In this document: positions 7,321 through 13,611 of the stretch, in pieces
How the letters are laid out: every line of letters begins with the position of its first letter
Numbering within the stretch: the stretch's first letter is position 1
Source: a virus
DNA length: 24,517 bases
Virus record (IMG/VR): IMGVR_UViG_3300020180_000330
Span: 1 to 24,517 of that record
Strand: one strand, 5' to 3'
Made by a program: the position numbers and the translations under genes
Notes under the pieces: model-generated
What the model was told of the DNA's origin: nothing
The model's database searches: none
Seen by the model: only the letters and a program-made list of their open reading frames with translations

Positions 7321-8477
7321 AGATCACCCGACTCGGCCAAGCTACGCCGCTCCTCTCCGCAACGTCGCTCGGCGGCTCCGGCGGCACGCTGGACCCCGTG
7401 GTGGGCGGCGGTCTGGTGCCTGTCGCCAGCGGCTCCAACTCGTGGTCCTGGGGCAGCAACGTCTCGCTCATCACGGCTAACGGCTCTAACGCGGTGCTTG
7501 GGCCGCTCGTGAACTTCGCCGCCGGATCGAACATCACGCTTTCCGTGTCATCGAACACGCTGACCATCACGTCTGCCGCGGGTGGGGGCTCGACATCGTA
7601 CGGGTCCAACTCCAACGCGGTCGCGTCAGCCAACGATGGCGGGGCGTCCACGCTGGCGTCACGGGCCGATCACGTCCATCTCGGCGTCCGCTCGCTCGCC
7701 CATTCGTCCAACTCATTCTCAGGGCCGGTCATCCTCACCGCGTCCGGGACGCTGGGGATCACCAGCCCGACGCCCGGTACATACAACCTGTCGGCTGGCA
7801 CGGGCGGCGGCGGGGGCTCTGCGCTCACCGTCAAGGACGAGGGCGTGGCGCTCGCGACCGATGCCACGTCGCTCGATTTCGTCGGCGCAGGCGTGGTCGC
7901 GTCAGGGGCCGGGGCGACGAAGACGATCACCATCGCTGGTGGCTCAGGCTCTGGTGCGCTCGTCCTGTTAGAACAAAAGACTGCATCAGCCTCGGCGCAA
8001 CTCGACTTCACAACGTTCATCAGCTCGACCTACGATACCTATAAGATCGAAGGCATCGACATTGTGGCGGCTACTAGCGCGGCAGACCTACAGCTACAGA
8101 TCGGCACGGGCGGCGGGCCGACCTATGACACCGGCAACACCTACACTTGGGGGCGCCTCGGCTACCGCGCATCCGCCGCGACGGACAACGATGCCGGCTC
8201 GACCGGCATCGCCCGTATCTTCAAGTCGATGGACATAAGCGCAGGCTTCGGCTTCGGGACGTTTAGCCTGACTGCTTCCGGCCTGCAAAGCACCGCGCTC
8301 CGGAAGTCGTTCCATGGCACGCTCGCCTACGTCACGTCGGTATCGACGGAGATCATCTACGCCACGTTCGGCATGCACTGGATCACGGCAGGCACAGCCG
8401 TCACGGCGCTCCGGTTCGTGATGTCGTCCGGCAACATCGCGTCGGGCACGATCCGCATCTACGGGCTTACCAAGTGA
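7317..8477 (+). CDS. Tail fibre / receptor-binding protein
   Basis: 386 aa from ATG 7317 (ATGA overlap); GTG at 7308 would add three residues. The N-terminal two thirds is Gly/Ser/Thr/Asn-rich with short repeats (SNSWSWGSNVSL, NGSNAVLG, SSNTLTITSAAGGG, DHVHLGVRSL), typical of trimeric fibre shafts. The C-terminal domain (about 220-386) begins LVLLEQKTASASAQLDFT and ends FVMSSGNIASGTIRIYGL. This pattern is found at the tips of many phage and prophage fibres and is predicted to be a beta-sandwich. It should contact the host surface. It is the last large tail gene. Confidence 0.78.
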   Translation: MKITRLGQATPLLSATSLGGSGGTLDPVVGGGLVPVASGSNSWSWGSNVSLITANGSNAVLGPLVNFAAGSNITLSVSSNTLTITSAAGGGSTSYGSNSNAVASANDGGASTLASRADHVHLGVRSLAHSSNSFSGPVILTASGTLGITSPTPGTYNLSAGTGGGGGSALTVKDEGVALATDATSLDFVGAGVVASGAGATKTITIAGGSGSGALVLLEQKTASASAQLDFTTFISSTYDTYKIEGIDIVAATSAADLQLQIGTGGGPTYDTGNTYTWGRLGYRASAATDNDAGSTGIARIFKSMDISAGFGFGTFSLTASGLQSTALRKSFHGTLAYVTSVSTEIIYATFGMHWITAGTAVTALRFVMSSGNIASGTIRIYGLTK

Positions 8478-8577
8478 GACACCTCGTCGAGGCGAACCGC
8501 GGCAGCCTTCGACTATCTGCGGATCTTCAGTTCCGCTCTGACATTCCCGAGCGTCATCTAGCACAAAGGAGACAGAC

Positions 8578-8835
8578 ATGGCAGACCTGACCAACGCCCA
8601 GCGGGCGCAGCTCTTCATCGGCGGCAGCGACGTGAACGCCGACACGCCGGGCGTCGCCAGCACGGACCCCACTGTGGCGGCCGTCGTGGGTATCGCGGGC
8701 AAGTTCTGGATCGTCGGCGAGGCGGCGGGCTCCACGACCATCACGGCGTCCTTCCTCGGCCGGTCGGGCTCGCTCGACGTGACCGTATCCTCGGAGCCGC
8801 TGGTGCTCACCCTCGGCGCTCCCGAGCCGAAGTAA
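8578..8835 (+). CDS. Small single Ig-like (BIG2-type) domain protein
   Basis: 85 aa, ATG 8578 with AAGGAG six bases upstream, one of the best ribosome sites here. Residues about 28-75 (PTVAAVVGIAGKFWIVGEAA, GSTTITASF, GSLDVTV) follow the bacterial Ig-like group 2 pattern, where a 'G.a.GtttItA' turn links two strands. Such domains often decorate phage tails or heads and bind host glycans loosely. A free-standing one after the fibre gene, with its own strong ribosome site, suggests an abundant virion decoration protein. No signal peptide is seen. The exact location on the virion is not known. Confidence 0.7.
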   Translation: MADLTNAQRAQLFIGGSDVNADTPGVASTDPTVAAVVGIAGKFWIVGEAAGSTTITASFLGRSGSLDVTVSSEPLVLTLGAPEPK

Positions 8836-8836
8836 C

Positions 8837-9040
8837 GTGCGTGGCCTAGCCCTACGCCTCGTCGCCGCCTTTTGCCTCGACTACGAACGCCTCGTGTGGC
8901 CTTGGCAGTCGCGCTGCGGCACGTCGCATACCGCCTGCCTCCACGCGGAGATGGCCCGCTCGTGGCGACAGAACCTCGCGGCGACCAACGGACCGGCGGA
9001 GTGCTGGCCCTGTACGTGGTGCCGGGTCCGACCCGCCTGA
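8837..9040 (+). CDS. Cys-rich small protein, unknown
   Basis: 67 aa; GTG at 8837 lies one base after the previous stop. Six Cys (13, 27, 34, 56, 59, 62) with His31 and His36; CWPCTWC near the end looks like a metal knuckle. Last gene before the strong terminator at 9058, so probably co-transcribed with the Ig-like gene. I do not recognise the family. Short length and no independent ribosome site leave some doubt that it is translated. Confidence 0.5.
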   Translation: MRGLALRLVAAFCLDYERLVWPWQSRCGTSHTACLHAEMARSWRQNLAATNGPAECWPCTWCRVRPA

Positions 9041-9057
9041 TCCCAACGCCATACCTG

Positions 9058-9097
9058 CCCCGTCTCCCTAGTGGGAGGCGGGGCGTTCTTTGTTTTT
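9058..9097 (+). terminator. Strong intrinsic terminator ending the tail block
   Basis: An 11-bp stem (9058-9068 with 9073-9083, one G-T pair), a 4-base loop TAGT, and a T-rich tail TTCTTTGTTTTT (9086-9097). It separates the tail genes from the promoter at 9128. Confidence 0.88.
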
Positions 9098-9127
9098 GGC
9101 AATCTTTACGCCAATACCCAAGTACCA

Positions 9128-9156
9128 TTGACACGATGGCACGGTGCGCCTATCGT
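9128..9156 (+). promoter_or_regulatory. Sigma70-like promoter for the rightward gene run, probably leaderless
   Basis: Perfect -35 TTGACA (9128-9133), 17-bp spacer, -10 TATCGT (9151-9156, 4 of 6 matches). The predicted start site, about 7 bases after the -10, is on or next to the ATG at 9163. There is therefore no room for a Shine-Dalgarno site and the first mRNA would be leaderless. It follows the tail terminator directly. Sequence evidence only; the start site is unmapped. Confidence 0.72.
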
Positions 9157-9162
9157 CATCCC

Positions 9163-9384
9163 ATGACCACTCGCAGCCACCAAGGCATCGCGGCCATCGA
9201 GGGCCACCCGCCCGCCAAGGTCGATCACCGGCCGGACCCGACCTCTCTGGACCCGCGTCGTGCAGCGTGTCGCGATTGTGGCGCGCGCGTCCACTTTGTC
9301 CGCCGCACCTACGGTCAGCACGGACGCGCCGCCCATTGGCAGCACACGGGCGATGGGCTAGCTCAGTACAGGAGCTGGAAGTGA
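9163..9384 (+). CDS. Small zinc-ribbon-like protein, first gene of the rightward run
   Basis: 73 aa from ATG 9163, which coincides with the predicted transcription start. ATG 9136 in the same frame lies inside the promoter spacer and is unlikely. Has CRDC (Cys36, Cys39) followed by His59 and His61 (HWQH), a plausible single zinc site. Ends in GTGA overlap with a HTH gene. Family not recognised; being first behind the promoter suggests early expression. Confidence 0.62.
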   Translation: MTTRSHQGIAAIEGHPPAKVDHRPDPTSLDPRRAACRDCGARVHFVRRTYGQHGRAAHWQHTGDGLAQYRSWK

Positions 9385-9536
9385 AGCGTATCGACATCCC
9401 CGAACGACAGGTGCGCGACGCCATCAAGACCGCGCCGACCATGACCGCCGCCGCCGCATCCCTGGGCGTCAGCCGCGTGACGCTGTACCGGATGATGGCC
9501 CGGCACGGCATCGAGATTAAGAGGATCGTGTCGTGA
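9381..9536 (+). CDS. Small Fis-type helix-turn-helix protein
   Basis: 51 aa, GTG 9381 with AGGAG six bases upstream and a GTGA overlap. The C-terminal half (MTAAAASLGVSRVTLYRMM, then ARHGIE) is a clear Fis/NtrC-C-terminal type HTH ('AA..LGvsr.TLYr.l..hgI'). The short acidic/basic N-terminus may dimerise. It is probably a DNA-binding regulator. Its position second in the run behind the promoter at 9128 would allow autoregulation, which is inference. Confidence 0.7.
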   Translation: MKRIDIPERQVRDAIKTAPTMTAAAASLGVSRVTLYRMMARHGIEIKRIVS

Positions 9537-9748
9537 AACCCTGCCAGATGGCCGGTGGCTGCTACCACGAAGCCGTCGTCACCGCCCGCATCTACCGCGT
9601 GGGCGACCGGCCGTTGTGCCAGACGCACTTCGACTGGCTCGTCTCGCAGTTTGGCCAGGACTGCCGCGCCCTCGATGTGAACGCCTACGTCCCCGAGTGG
9701 AAGCGCCGCGCACTCCAGCGCGACGAGACGGCGCGGGTCGTCGCATGA
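9533..9748 (+). CDS. Small Cys/His protein, unknown
   Basis: 71 aa, GTG start in a GTGA overlap. Cys4, Cys10, then Cys29-x2-His32 (CQTHFDWL) make a likely zinc site of the type 'C..xxGC...yC..H' common in phages of high-GC hosts. The C-terminus is a basic helix (EWKRRALQRDETAR). No function can be assigned. Confidence 0.6.
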   Translation: MKPCQMAGGCYHEAVVTARIYRVGDRPLCQTHFDWLVSQFGQDCRALDVNAYVPEWKRRALQRDETARVVA

Positions 9749-9963
9749 CCGCCACGGAGCGGACGGCGCGCCAGCCGCACAAGTGCGCCCGACAGGCGTA
9801 CTGGGACCGCCTATCGGCCGAGTCCAGAGCATGGTATCGCGCGTCTCCGTGCCCCGAAGGCGGATACATCGCGGCCGGGGACAAGTACGCCGAGACAGAG
9901 GGTGGCGACCCGTTCCACCCGACCCGCCAGCATCTTGGATGTCTGGAATGGGTGGCGTCGTGA
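9745..9963 (+). CDS. Small Cys/His protein, unknown
   Basis: 72 aa from ATG 9745 (ATGA overlap). Pattern HKCARQAYWDRL, then CPEGGYIAAGDKYAE and HPTRQHLGC recalls phage proteins with 'C....I..Gd.Y.......H..C' in which the Cys/His residues bind a metal, although the first half-site here has only one Cys. Upstream in-frame sequence belongs to the neighbour's shadow frame. Function unknown. Confidence 0.55.
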   Translation: MTATERTARQPHKCARQAYWDRLSAESRAWYRASPCPEGGYIAAGDKYAETEGGDPFHPTRQHLGCLEWVAS

Positions 9964-10364
9964 ACACCCTCACCTACACCGGGGAACTGACCATCGAAGC
10001 GTGCCCGACCTGCGGGACGTGGCACGGCATCCCCACGACACTGCGCGAAGCGGCAATCAAAGACCACAGCAAGCTCATCTGGTGCCCCCTCGGACATAGC
10101 TGGTGGTTCATCGGCGAGACTGAGGCGCAGAAGCTCACGCGCTCGCTGAAGTGGGAGCGCGACCTGCGGGCGTCCGTAACCGCCGACCGCGATCAAGCCC
10201 GCGCCTCGCTCCGGGCGACGAAGGGCGTTGTGACGAAGCTCCGCAAGCGGACGGCTGAAGGCGAGTGCCCGTTCTGCGGCCAGCACCTCCGGGACCTAGA
10301 GCGCCACGTCAACCGGCAGCACGTCAACGAAGCGGCCGACGCACTGGCCGAGACCGACGCATGA
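9960..10364 (+). CDS. Zinc-finger protein with coiled-coil middle
   Basis: 134 aa, GTG 9960 in a GTGA overlap. Three parts: an N-terminal ribbon (CPTC at 15-18; Cys42 and His46 in WCPLGH), a charged helical segment likely to be coiled coil (about 55-98, SLKWERDLRASVTADRDQAR), and a C-terminal C2H2 finger (CPFC at 103-106, His116 and His121, RDLERHVNRQH). The finger spacing matches classical C2H2. Similar proteins occur in actinophage early regions without known role; DNA binding or dimerisation is plausible. Confidence 0.68.
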   Translation: MNTLTYTGELTIEACPTCGTWHGIPTTLREAAIKDHSKLIWCPLGHSWWFIGETEAQKLTRSLKWERDLRASVTADRDQARASLRATKGVVTKLRKRTAEGECPFCGQHLRDLERHVNRQHVNEAADALAETDA

Positions 10365-10495
10365 CCGCCCTCCGCCGCGCTCTCGCGGAATGGGACGCCA
10401 CACCCCGCGACCTCGCCCTGACCCTGCTCGCCGCGCCGGTCTGCCTGCTCGGGCTGTGGGCGGGGCTGGTGTTGCTGATCGCGGTGGCGGCGTGA
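10361..10495 (+). CDS. Small membrane protein
   Basis: 44 aa from ATG 10361 (ATGA overlap). A short charged N-terminus is followed by one hydrophobic segment (LALTLLAAPVCLLGLWAGLV to the end), so it is probably a single-span inner membrane protein with N-in or N-out not decidable. Its last ten residues (AGLVLLIAV) recur in the gene at 10686, at the nucleotide level too. Function unknown. Confidence 0.5.
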   Translation: MTALRRALAEWDATPRDLALTLLAAPVCLLGLWAGLVLLIAVAA

Positions 10496-10689
10496 GCGTC
10501 CGCGATGTCCACGTCCACGGTGTCCACCCGGTGCATGACCGGGGCGCGCCGATGGGCATCGAGATGACCCTCTTTTTGACCTACCTCAAGGGCGGACCGA
10601 TAGCGAAGGCCCCCATCAGCCGTGAACAGGCAATCCGACTCATCGAGCAGCTCGCGGCGGCGCTCCGCGTGACGGAGCCGCAGCCGTGA
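10492..10689 (+). CDS. Hypothetical protein
   Basis: 65 aa, GTG 10492 in a GTGA overlap. His/Val-rich start (VRDVHVHGVHPVHDRG), then a helix ISREQAIRLIEQLAAALRV. No domain recognised. In-frame Met at residue 21 is a possible alternative start, which would remove the His-rich segment. Confidence 0.5.
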   Translation: MSVRDVHVHGVHPVHDRGAPMGIEMTLFLTYLKGGPIAKAPISREQAIRLIEQLAAALRVTEPQP

Positions 10690-10793
10690 CCCGCTACCAG
10701 CTAGTCCCCTGCCCCGTCCCCGGCTGCACCCGCATCCACGGGGTCGTGCCCCTGCTGGCCGGGCTCGTGTTGCTGATCGCGGTGGGGGGATGA
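10686..10793 (+). CDS. Chimeric 35-aa gene made from two neighbours
   Basis: GTG 10686 in a GTGA overlap, stop at 10791-10793 in an ATGA overlap with the next gene. Residues 2-23 are identical to the start of the gene at 11017 (69-bp exact repeat). Residues 24-35 (LLAGLVLLIAVGG) copy the end of the membrane gene at 10361, with 29 of 33 bases matching (10463-10495 against 10761-10793). The product would be a Cys-bearing head (CPVPGC) on a truncated membrane tail. Probably a recombination by-product that kept its frame; function doubtful. Confidence 0.5.
   Translation: MTRYQLVPCPVPGCTRIHGVVPLLAGLVLLIAVGG
10687..10755 (+). repeat. 69-bp direct repeat, copy 1
   Basis: Identical, base for base, to 11018-11086 (offset 331). 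Covers the first 23 codons of the chimeric gene at 10686. Homology breaks at 10756, where similarity to the end of the 10361 gene begins. Confidence 0.9.
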
Positions 10794-11020
10794 GCACTCT
10801 TGTCGAGACGACTTGTGACGGTTGCGGCGCTGTCAAGCCGGGACAGCGCGGACTGACCGCGCCGTGGTGGGACTGGCAGTTCACATCGATGGACGTTCCA
10901 AGTGAGCTACGCATTGATGGCATCGCGACCGGCTGGCCGCTCCTATCGGGATCGTGGGACTTGTGCCCGACGTGCTCAAAGAAGGTGCGCGCAGCCATCG
11001 ACGCGGCTGGCGAGCGATGA
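10790..11020 (+). CDS. Zinc-ribbon-like protein, unknown
   Basis: 76 aa from ATG 10790 (ATGA overlap). Two CxxC knuckles, CDGC (9-12) and CPTC (59-62), frame a Trp-rich middle (PWWDWQF) as in treble-clef or rubredoxin-like ribbons. The final helix SKKVRAAIDAAGER is typical of such proteins. It lies between the two copies of the 69-bp repeat, so duplication or deletion by homologous recombination could remove or multiply it. No specific function. Confidence 0.65.
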   Translation: MSTLVETTCDGCGAVKPGQRGLTAPWWDWQFTSMDVPSELRIDGIATGWPLLSGSWDLCPTCSKKVRAAIDAAGER

Positions 11021-11211
11021 CCCGCTACCAGCTAGTCCCCTGCCCCGTCCCCGGCTGCACCCGCATCCACGGGGTCGTGCCCCTGCGTTCAGCGTCTGAC
11101 TCGCCTGATGCCTTGGGGGCCGAAAGCGATCGGGCGCTGAACGGAGCGGCATCGCTCCCCCATCCCATGCCAGCGCCGCAAGGCCGTCTGGTTCGGGCTT
11201 CCGAGAGGTAG
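11017..11211 (+). CDS. Small Cys protein, parent copy of the duplicated segment
   Basis: 64 aa from ATG 11017 (ATGA overlap). Begins MTRYQLVPCPVPGCTRIHG, a CPxxGC-type metal turn with a following His. After residue 23 it becomes Ala/Pro/Ser-rich (SDSPDALGAESDRALNGAA) with little coding character, so the gene may itself be a truncated form running into leader sequence. A 6-bp hairpin (GGAGCG/CGCTCC, 11143-11158) lies within it. Function unknown. Confidence 0.45.
   Translation: MTRYQLVPCPVPGCTRIHGVVPLRSASDSPDALGAESDRALNGAASLPHPMPAPQGRLVRASER
11018..11086 (+). repeat. 69-bp direct repeat, copy 2
   Basis: Second exact copy of 10687-10755. Together they flank the zinc-ribbon gene at 10790. The pair is a substrate for deletion of a 331-bp unit. 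Confidence 0.9.
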
Positions 11212-11219
11212 CCCACCGC

Positions 11220-11280
11220 GCCCCGGCCGGTTTGCCCGTTTCCGGCCGGGGCTGCTTCCAACGGGCAAACGGGCAAGGAG
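11220..11280 (+). promoter_or_regulatory. Structured leader with mutually exclusive stems at a ribosome site
   Basis: Stem A: an 11-bp perfect pairing 11220-11230 with 11242-11252 (CCCCGGCCGG/CCGGCCGGGG core). Its loop, TTTGCCCGTTT, is complementary to downstream sequence: 11230-11240 is the exact reverse complement of 11260-11270 (11 bases). ACGGGCAA is repeated at 11261-11268 and 11269-11276, the second running into the AAGGAG ribosome site (11275-11280) of the gene at 11290. The RNA could form a pseudoknot or switch between stems, changing access to the site. ACGGGCAA could instead be a protein operator. No T-run follows, so it is not a standard terminator. Confidence 0.55.
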
Positions 11281-11289
11281 AACGGGGCA

Positions 11290-11568
11290 ATGACGACAGA
11301 GACAGCGACCACGGCAGCGACCATCGAGGCAGAGGGCTATCCGTGGGACGCACCGGACTCGCCGACGATCTACGCGTCCATCCACATCCTCGCGCAGGCC
11401 CCGGCGGTCACGTTCGGTGCGGGCACCTACCCGTTCGTGACGCTCCGCGGCGGCTTGACCCTGGGTTCAGACGTCACCGTGAGCCTGACCGGCGATGCGG
11501 CACAGCGTGCGGCCTTCACCGCCGCGCTCCGGGACGTTGCCGACGCCATCGACGGGTGGACGGAGTGA
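11290..11568 (+). CDS. Hypothetical protein behind the structured leader
   Basis: 92 aa, ATG 11290, AAGGAG nine bases upstream; the first gene of the run that does not overlap its predecessor. Beta-strand-rich middle (TIYASIHILAQAP, TYPFVTLRGGLTLGSDVTV), then a helix (AAQRAAFTAALRDVADAID). It has the look of a small alpha+beta phage protein of unknown role. Its independent ribosome site with the folded leader suggests separately controlled translation. Confidence 0.62.
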   Translation: MTTETATTAATIEAEGYPWDAPDSPTIYASIHILAQAPAVTFGAGTYPFVTLRGGLTLGSDVTVSLTGDAAQRAAFTAALRDVADAIDGWTE

Positions 11569-11810
11569 CGACCCGCGACCGCACCACGACACCGCGGGTC
11601 TACCGGCTATCCGGGGAGAGTCCGGCACCGACGCTGGACGTCGGCCGGCTGGCACGGGCCATCTGGTATCACCGTGAACACGACAACGCCGGACCGCAAG
11701 GCTGCGATCACAACTGCGCTCCGAACATCGCCCGCGAGTACGACACGCTGGCAGCGGGCAGCGAAGACCTCGCAGCGGGCGACCATCACCTACACCCGGT
11801 GTCGGCATGA
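11565..11810 (+). CDS. Small protein with LDVGxLARA motif
   Basis: 81 aa, GTG 11565 in a GTGA overlap. Contains LDVGRLARAIWYH and IAREYDTL, with Cys/His in between (GCDHNC). The same framework, LDVGILARALI then LAREYADL, occurs in the gene at 13360, so the two are probably diverged paralogues. No function known. The upstream in-frame stretch lies within another gene. Confidence 0.58.
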   Translation: MTTRDRTTTPRVYRLSGESPAPTLDVGRLARAIWYHREHDNAGPQGCDHNCAPNIAREYDTLAAGSEDLAAGDHHLHPVSA

Positions 11811-12037
11811 CCGCGCCGAGCCTCGACGCGGCATGGGCCGAGGTCGAGGCCGCGCTGCCCGAAGGGTGGGGCATCCTGTCGCTCAAGTCCGTCGGGACCC
11901 TCTGGAGCGCGTCGGCTGACGCGCCCAGTCTCGTCGGGCTCCCGTGGCACGAGCGGCATGTGCTCGCCCACGGCCTGACTCCCGCTGCCGCGCTGCTCGC
12001 GCTCGCCGCGGCGCTCCGCGACGGGCGGACGAAGTGA
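11807..12037 (+). CDS. Hypothetical protein
   Basis: 76 aa from ATG 11807 (ATGA overlap). N-terminal helix LDAAWAEVEAALPEGWG, a short strand pair with a conserved-looking Trp (GTLWSASAD), and an Ala/Leu-rich C-terminal helix (PAAALLALAAALRDG). Looks like a compact folded phage protein; family not recognised. Confidence 0.58.
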   Translation: MTAPSLDAAWAEVEAALPEGWGILSLKSVGTLWSASADAPSLVGLPWHERHVLAHGLTPAAALLALAAALRDGRTK

Positions 12038-12273
12038 CGACCATCCCCCGACTCCACGAACGAGCGCAGGAGGCGTTCCATGCGGCCCTCGTGGCCCGCG
12101 AGCGCAGCGGCAAGTGGGACCCGATCCTGGCGGACGAATACCTGAACCGCGAGGCCGACGTCCGCTGGGAAGAGTCGAAGCTGGCGATGGACGCGCTCCA
12201 GGACCGCGACGAAGACTACTGGGCCATGTACGAGACGGAGGCCGAGATGCGTGCCGCCCACGGCGACCGATGA
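12034..12273 (+). CDS. Helical acidic hypothetical protein
   Basis: 79 aa from GTG 12034 (GTGA overlap). Almost wholly helical and charged (RLHERAQEAFHAALVARERS, EADVRWEESKLAMDALQDRD, EDYWAMYETEAEMRAA), with coiled-coil potential over most of its length. No Cys. No function assigned; it may be a protein-binding factor. Confidence 0.55.
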   Translation: MTTIPRLHERAQEAFHAALVARERSGKWDPILADEYLNREADVRWEESKLAMDALQDRDEDYWAMYETEAEMRAAHGDR

Positions 12274-12470
12274 TGGCTGGCGACGAAGTGGTCATCACGC
12301 CGACCGGCATCCTGGCCGAGGCTTTCGCGCGGCTTGTCAAAGACGCTGAGGCCCCGCATTCGCATTCGTGGTGGCGTACCAGTCCGCTGCTCGCTGGTAC
12401 CGGGCTCGCCTATCACCTTGACCAACTCGGATACAAGGTCGTGCCCAAGACGCCGGAGGCCGACCGATGA
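12270..12470 (+). CDS. Hypothetical protein
   Basis: 66 aa from ATG 12270 (ATGA overlap with a TGATGATGG start). Begins MMAGDEVVITPTGILAEAF; ends TGLAYHLDQLGYKVVPKT. Immediately precedes the exonuclease gene with a 4-base overlap, so it is co-translated with the recombination set. Family not recognised. Confidence 0.55.
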   Translation: MMAGDEVVITPTGILAEAFARLVKDAEAPHSHSWWRTSPLLAGTGLAYHLDQLGYKVVPKTPEADR

Positions 12471-13363
12471 CGACCGAGTACGACGTGACGGTGCCCCACA
12501 AGACTGGCGTCTCGCCGATAGCGATGCCCCCGACTAAGGCCATCGACCCTGAGCGCATCGGCCTGTCCAAGTCCCTGATGTCCTCGCCCTGCGAACGGCG
12601 CGGCTGGTTCAGCCAGCACGTCCGGGATAACGACGGTCGCCGCCTTCGCTTCCCGATGCCCGAGCGCGTGACCTTCGGCAAGGCCGTTGACGTAGCCCAC
12701 GGCTACATCGTGTGGCACGAGCGAAACGGCCTGCCGTGGACCATCGGCGAGGCGGTGGCGGATGGCGTCAAGGAAGCACGACAGGACGCGGCATCGTGGG
12801 CCGAGATCACGGACATCGAGACGTTCGTGGCCCAAGTTCACACCGCGATGCGGAAGTTCATGGAACAGCCGGACGGGCTGGAGCGGTTGCGCCCATTCAT
12901 CCCCGGCATCCGCATCCAAGGCAACGATGGCGAGACGCTGCGGTCCGGCGACATCATCGGGACGCCCGACTACCTGCTCCCCGATGGGTCGGTCCTGGAC
13001 GTCAAGACCGCCAGCCGGAAGTACAGCGAAGACAAGTTCTGGAAGTCACCCGAGATGGGCATCTACGCCCTGCTCGCCACGGCGCTGGCCGAGGGTGCGC
13101 TGCCGCCCAAGCTGATCTATCAGGTCTACGTCCGGGTGGCGCAGCCGTACTGGATGTGGATCGAGACGGAAGGCACGGGCGATCTCGTCGCCATCGGGAG
13201 CGATACCGCCGATCACTGGCGCGAAGTCGTCGCCTTCGATGACCCCATCAAGGCCGCGCCCAACACCATGTTCTGCGGGGATTGCCCCTACGCACAGCCC
13301 ATCCCTGACATCGGCTTTGACGGCTGCTCCGTGGGCCGCCGGATGCCGAGGGAGGCAGCATGA
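12467..13363 (+). CDS. PD-(D/E)XK exonuclease, Cas4/AddB-like with Fe-S cysteines
   Basis: 298 aa, ATG 12467 (ATGA overlap). Nuclease motifs in order: His78 (VAHGYIVW), Asp168 (GTPDYL), Asp178-x-Lys180 (VLDVK), and Gln219 (YQVYV), the RecB-family pattern. Four Cys sit as in Cas4 and AddB: one N-terminal (Cys42, SPCERR) and three C-terminal (Cys270, Cys273, Cys287), a probable 4Fe-4S cluster that staples the domain. It would resect double-stranded ends to give single strands for the annealing protein encoded one gene later, as in Red-type systems. Cas4 without CRISPR genes is usual in phages; no CRISPR array is present here. Confidence 0.85.
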   Translation: MTTEYDVTVPHKTGVSPIAMPPTKAIDPERIGLSKSLMSSPCERRGWFSQHVRDNDGRRLRFPMPERVTFGKAVDVAHGYIVWHERNGLPWTIGEAVADGVKEARQDAASWAEITDIETFVAQVHTAMRKFMEQPDGLERLRPFIPGIRIQGNDGETLRSGDIIGTPDYLLPDGSVLDVKTASRKYSEDKFWKSPEMGIYALLATALAEGALPPKLIYQVYVRVAQPYWMWIETEGTGDLVAIGSDTADHWREVVAFDDPIKAAPNTMFCGDCPYAQPIPDIGFDGCSVGRRMPREAA

Positions 13364-13611
13364 CTGAGCTCGACGTAGGCATATTGGCGCGTGCCTTGAT
13401 ATTGACCGGTCTTTATATCGACGAGACGCCAGCCCTGCCGGATGAGTTAGCAGCCGATCTCGCTCGGGAATACGCCGACCTGTCGCGCCACCTCATCGAG
13501 CGCCCGGCCGTGGATAGATCGACAGCATGTCCGCTGGACGCGCGCTGCTACCGCTATCAGGGCCACGAGGGCGAGCATCTCTATGGGGAAGCCGCGAGGA
13601 AGCTGACATGA
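13360..13611 (+). CDS. Small protein with LDVGxLARA motif and Cys pair
   Basis: 83 aa from ATG 13360 (ATGA overlap), between the exonuclease and the annealing protein. Shares LDVGILARALI / LAREYADL with the gene at 11565. C-terminal part has CPLDARCYRYQGHEGEH, a likely C-C-H-H metal site (Cys57, Cys63, His69, His73). Its place inside the recombination set hints at an accessory role, which is not shown by the sequence. Confidence 0.6.
   Translation: MTELDVGILARALILTGLYIDETPALPDELAADLAREYADLSRHLIERPAVDRSTACPLDARCYRYQGHEGEHLYGEAARKLT

Noticed and set aside
8482-8492. Palindrome CCTCGTCGAGG after the fibre gene
   Set aside because: Only five bases per arm with a one-base centre and no T-run; too short to call an operator or terminator in GC-rich DNA.
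8474-8590. A 38-aa ORF (GTG 8474, GTGA overlap with the fibre gene) across the 8478-8577 gap
   Set aside because: It overlaps the Ig-like gene start by 13 bases, has no recognisable features and would compete with a strong ribosome site; the overlap alone is weak evidence.
8094-9134. A 346-codon minus-strand frame over the fibre and Ig-like genes
   Set aside because: Runs across two good plus-strand genes and a terminator; composition is typical of a shadow frame.
12467-13363. Cas4-like protein as a sign of a CRISPR system
   Set aside because: No repeat array or other cas gene in the window; the annealing protein and resolvase next to it point to phage recombination.
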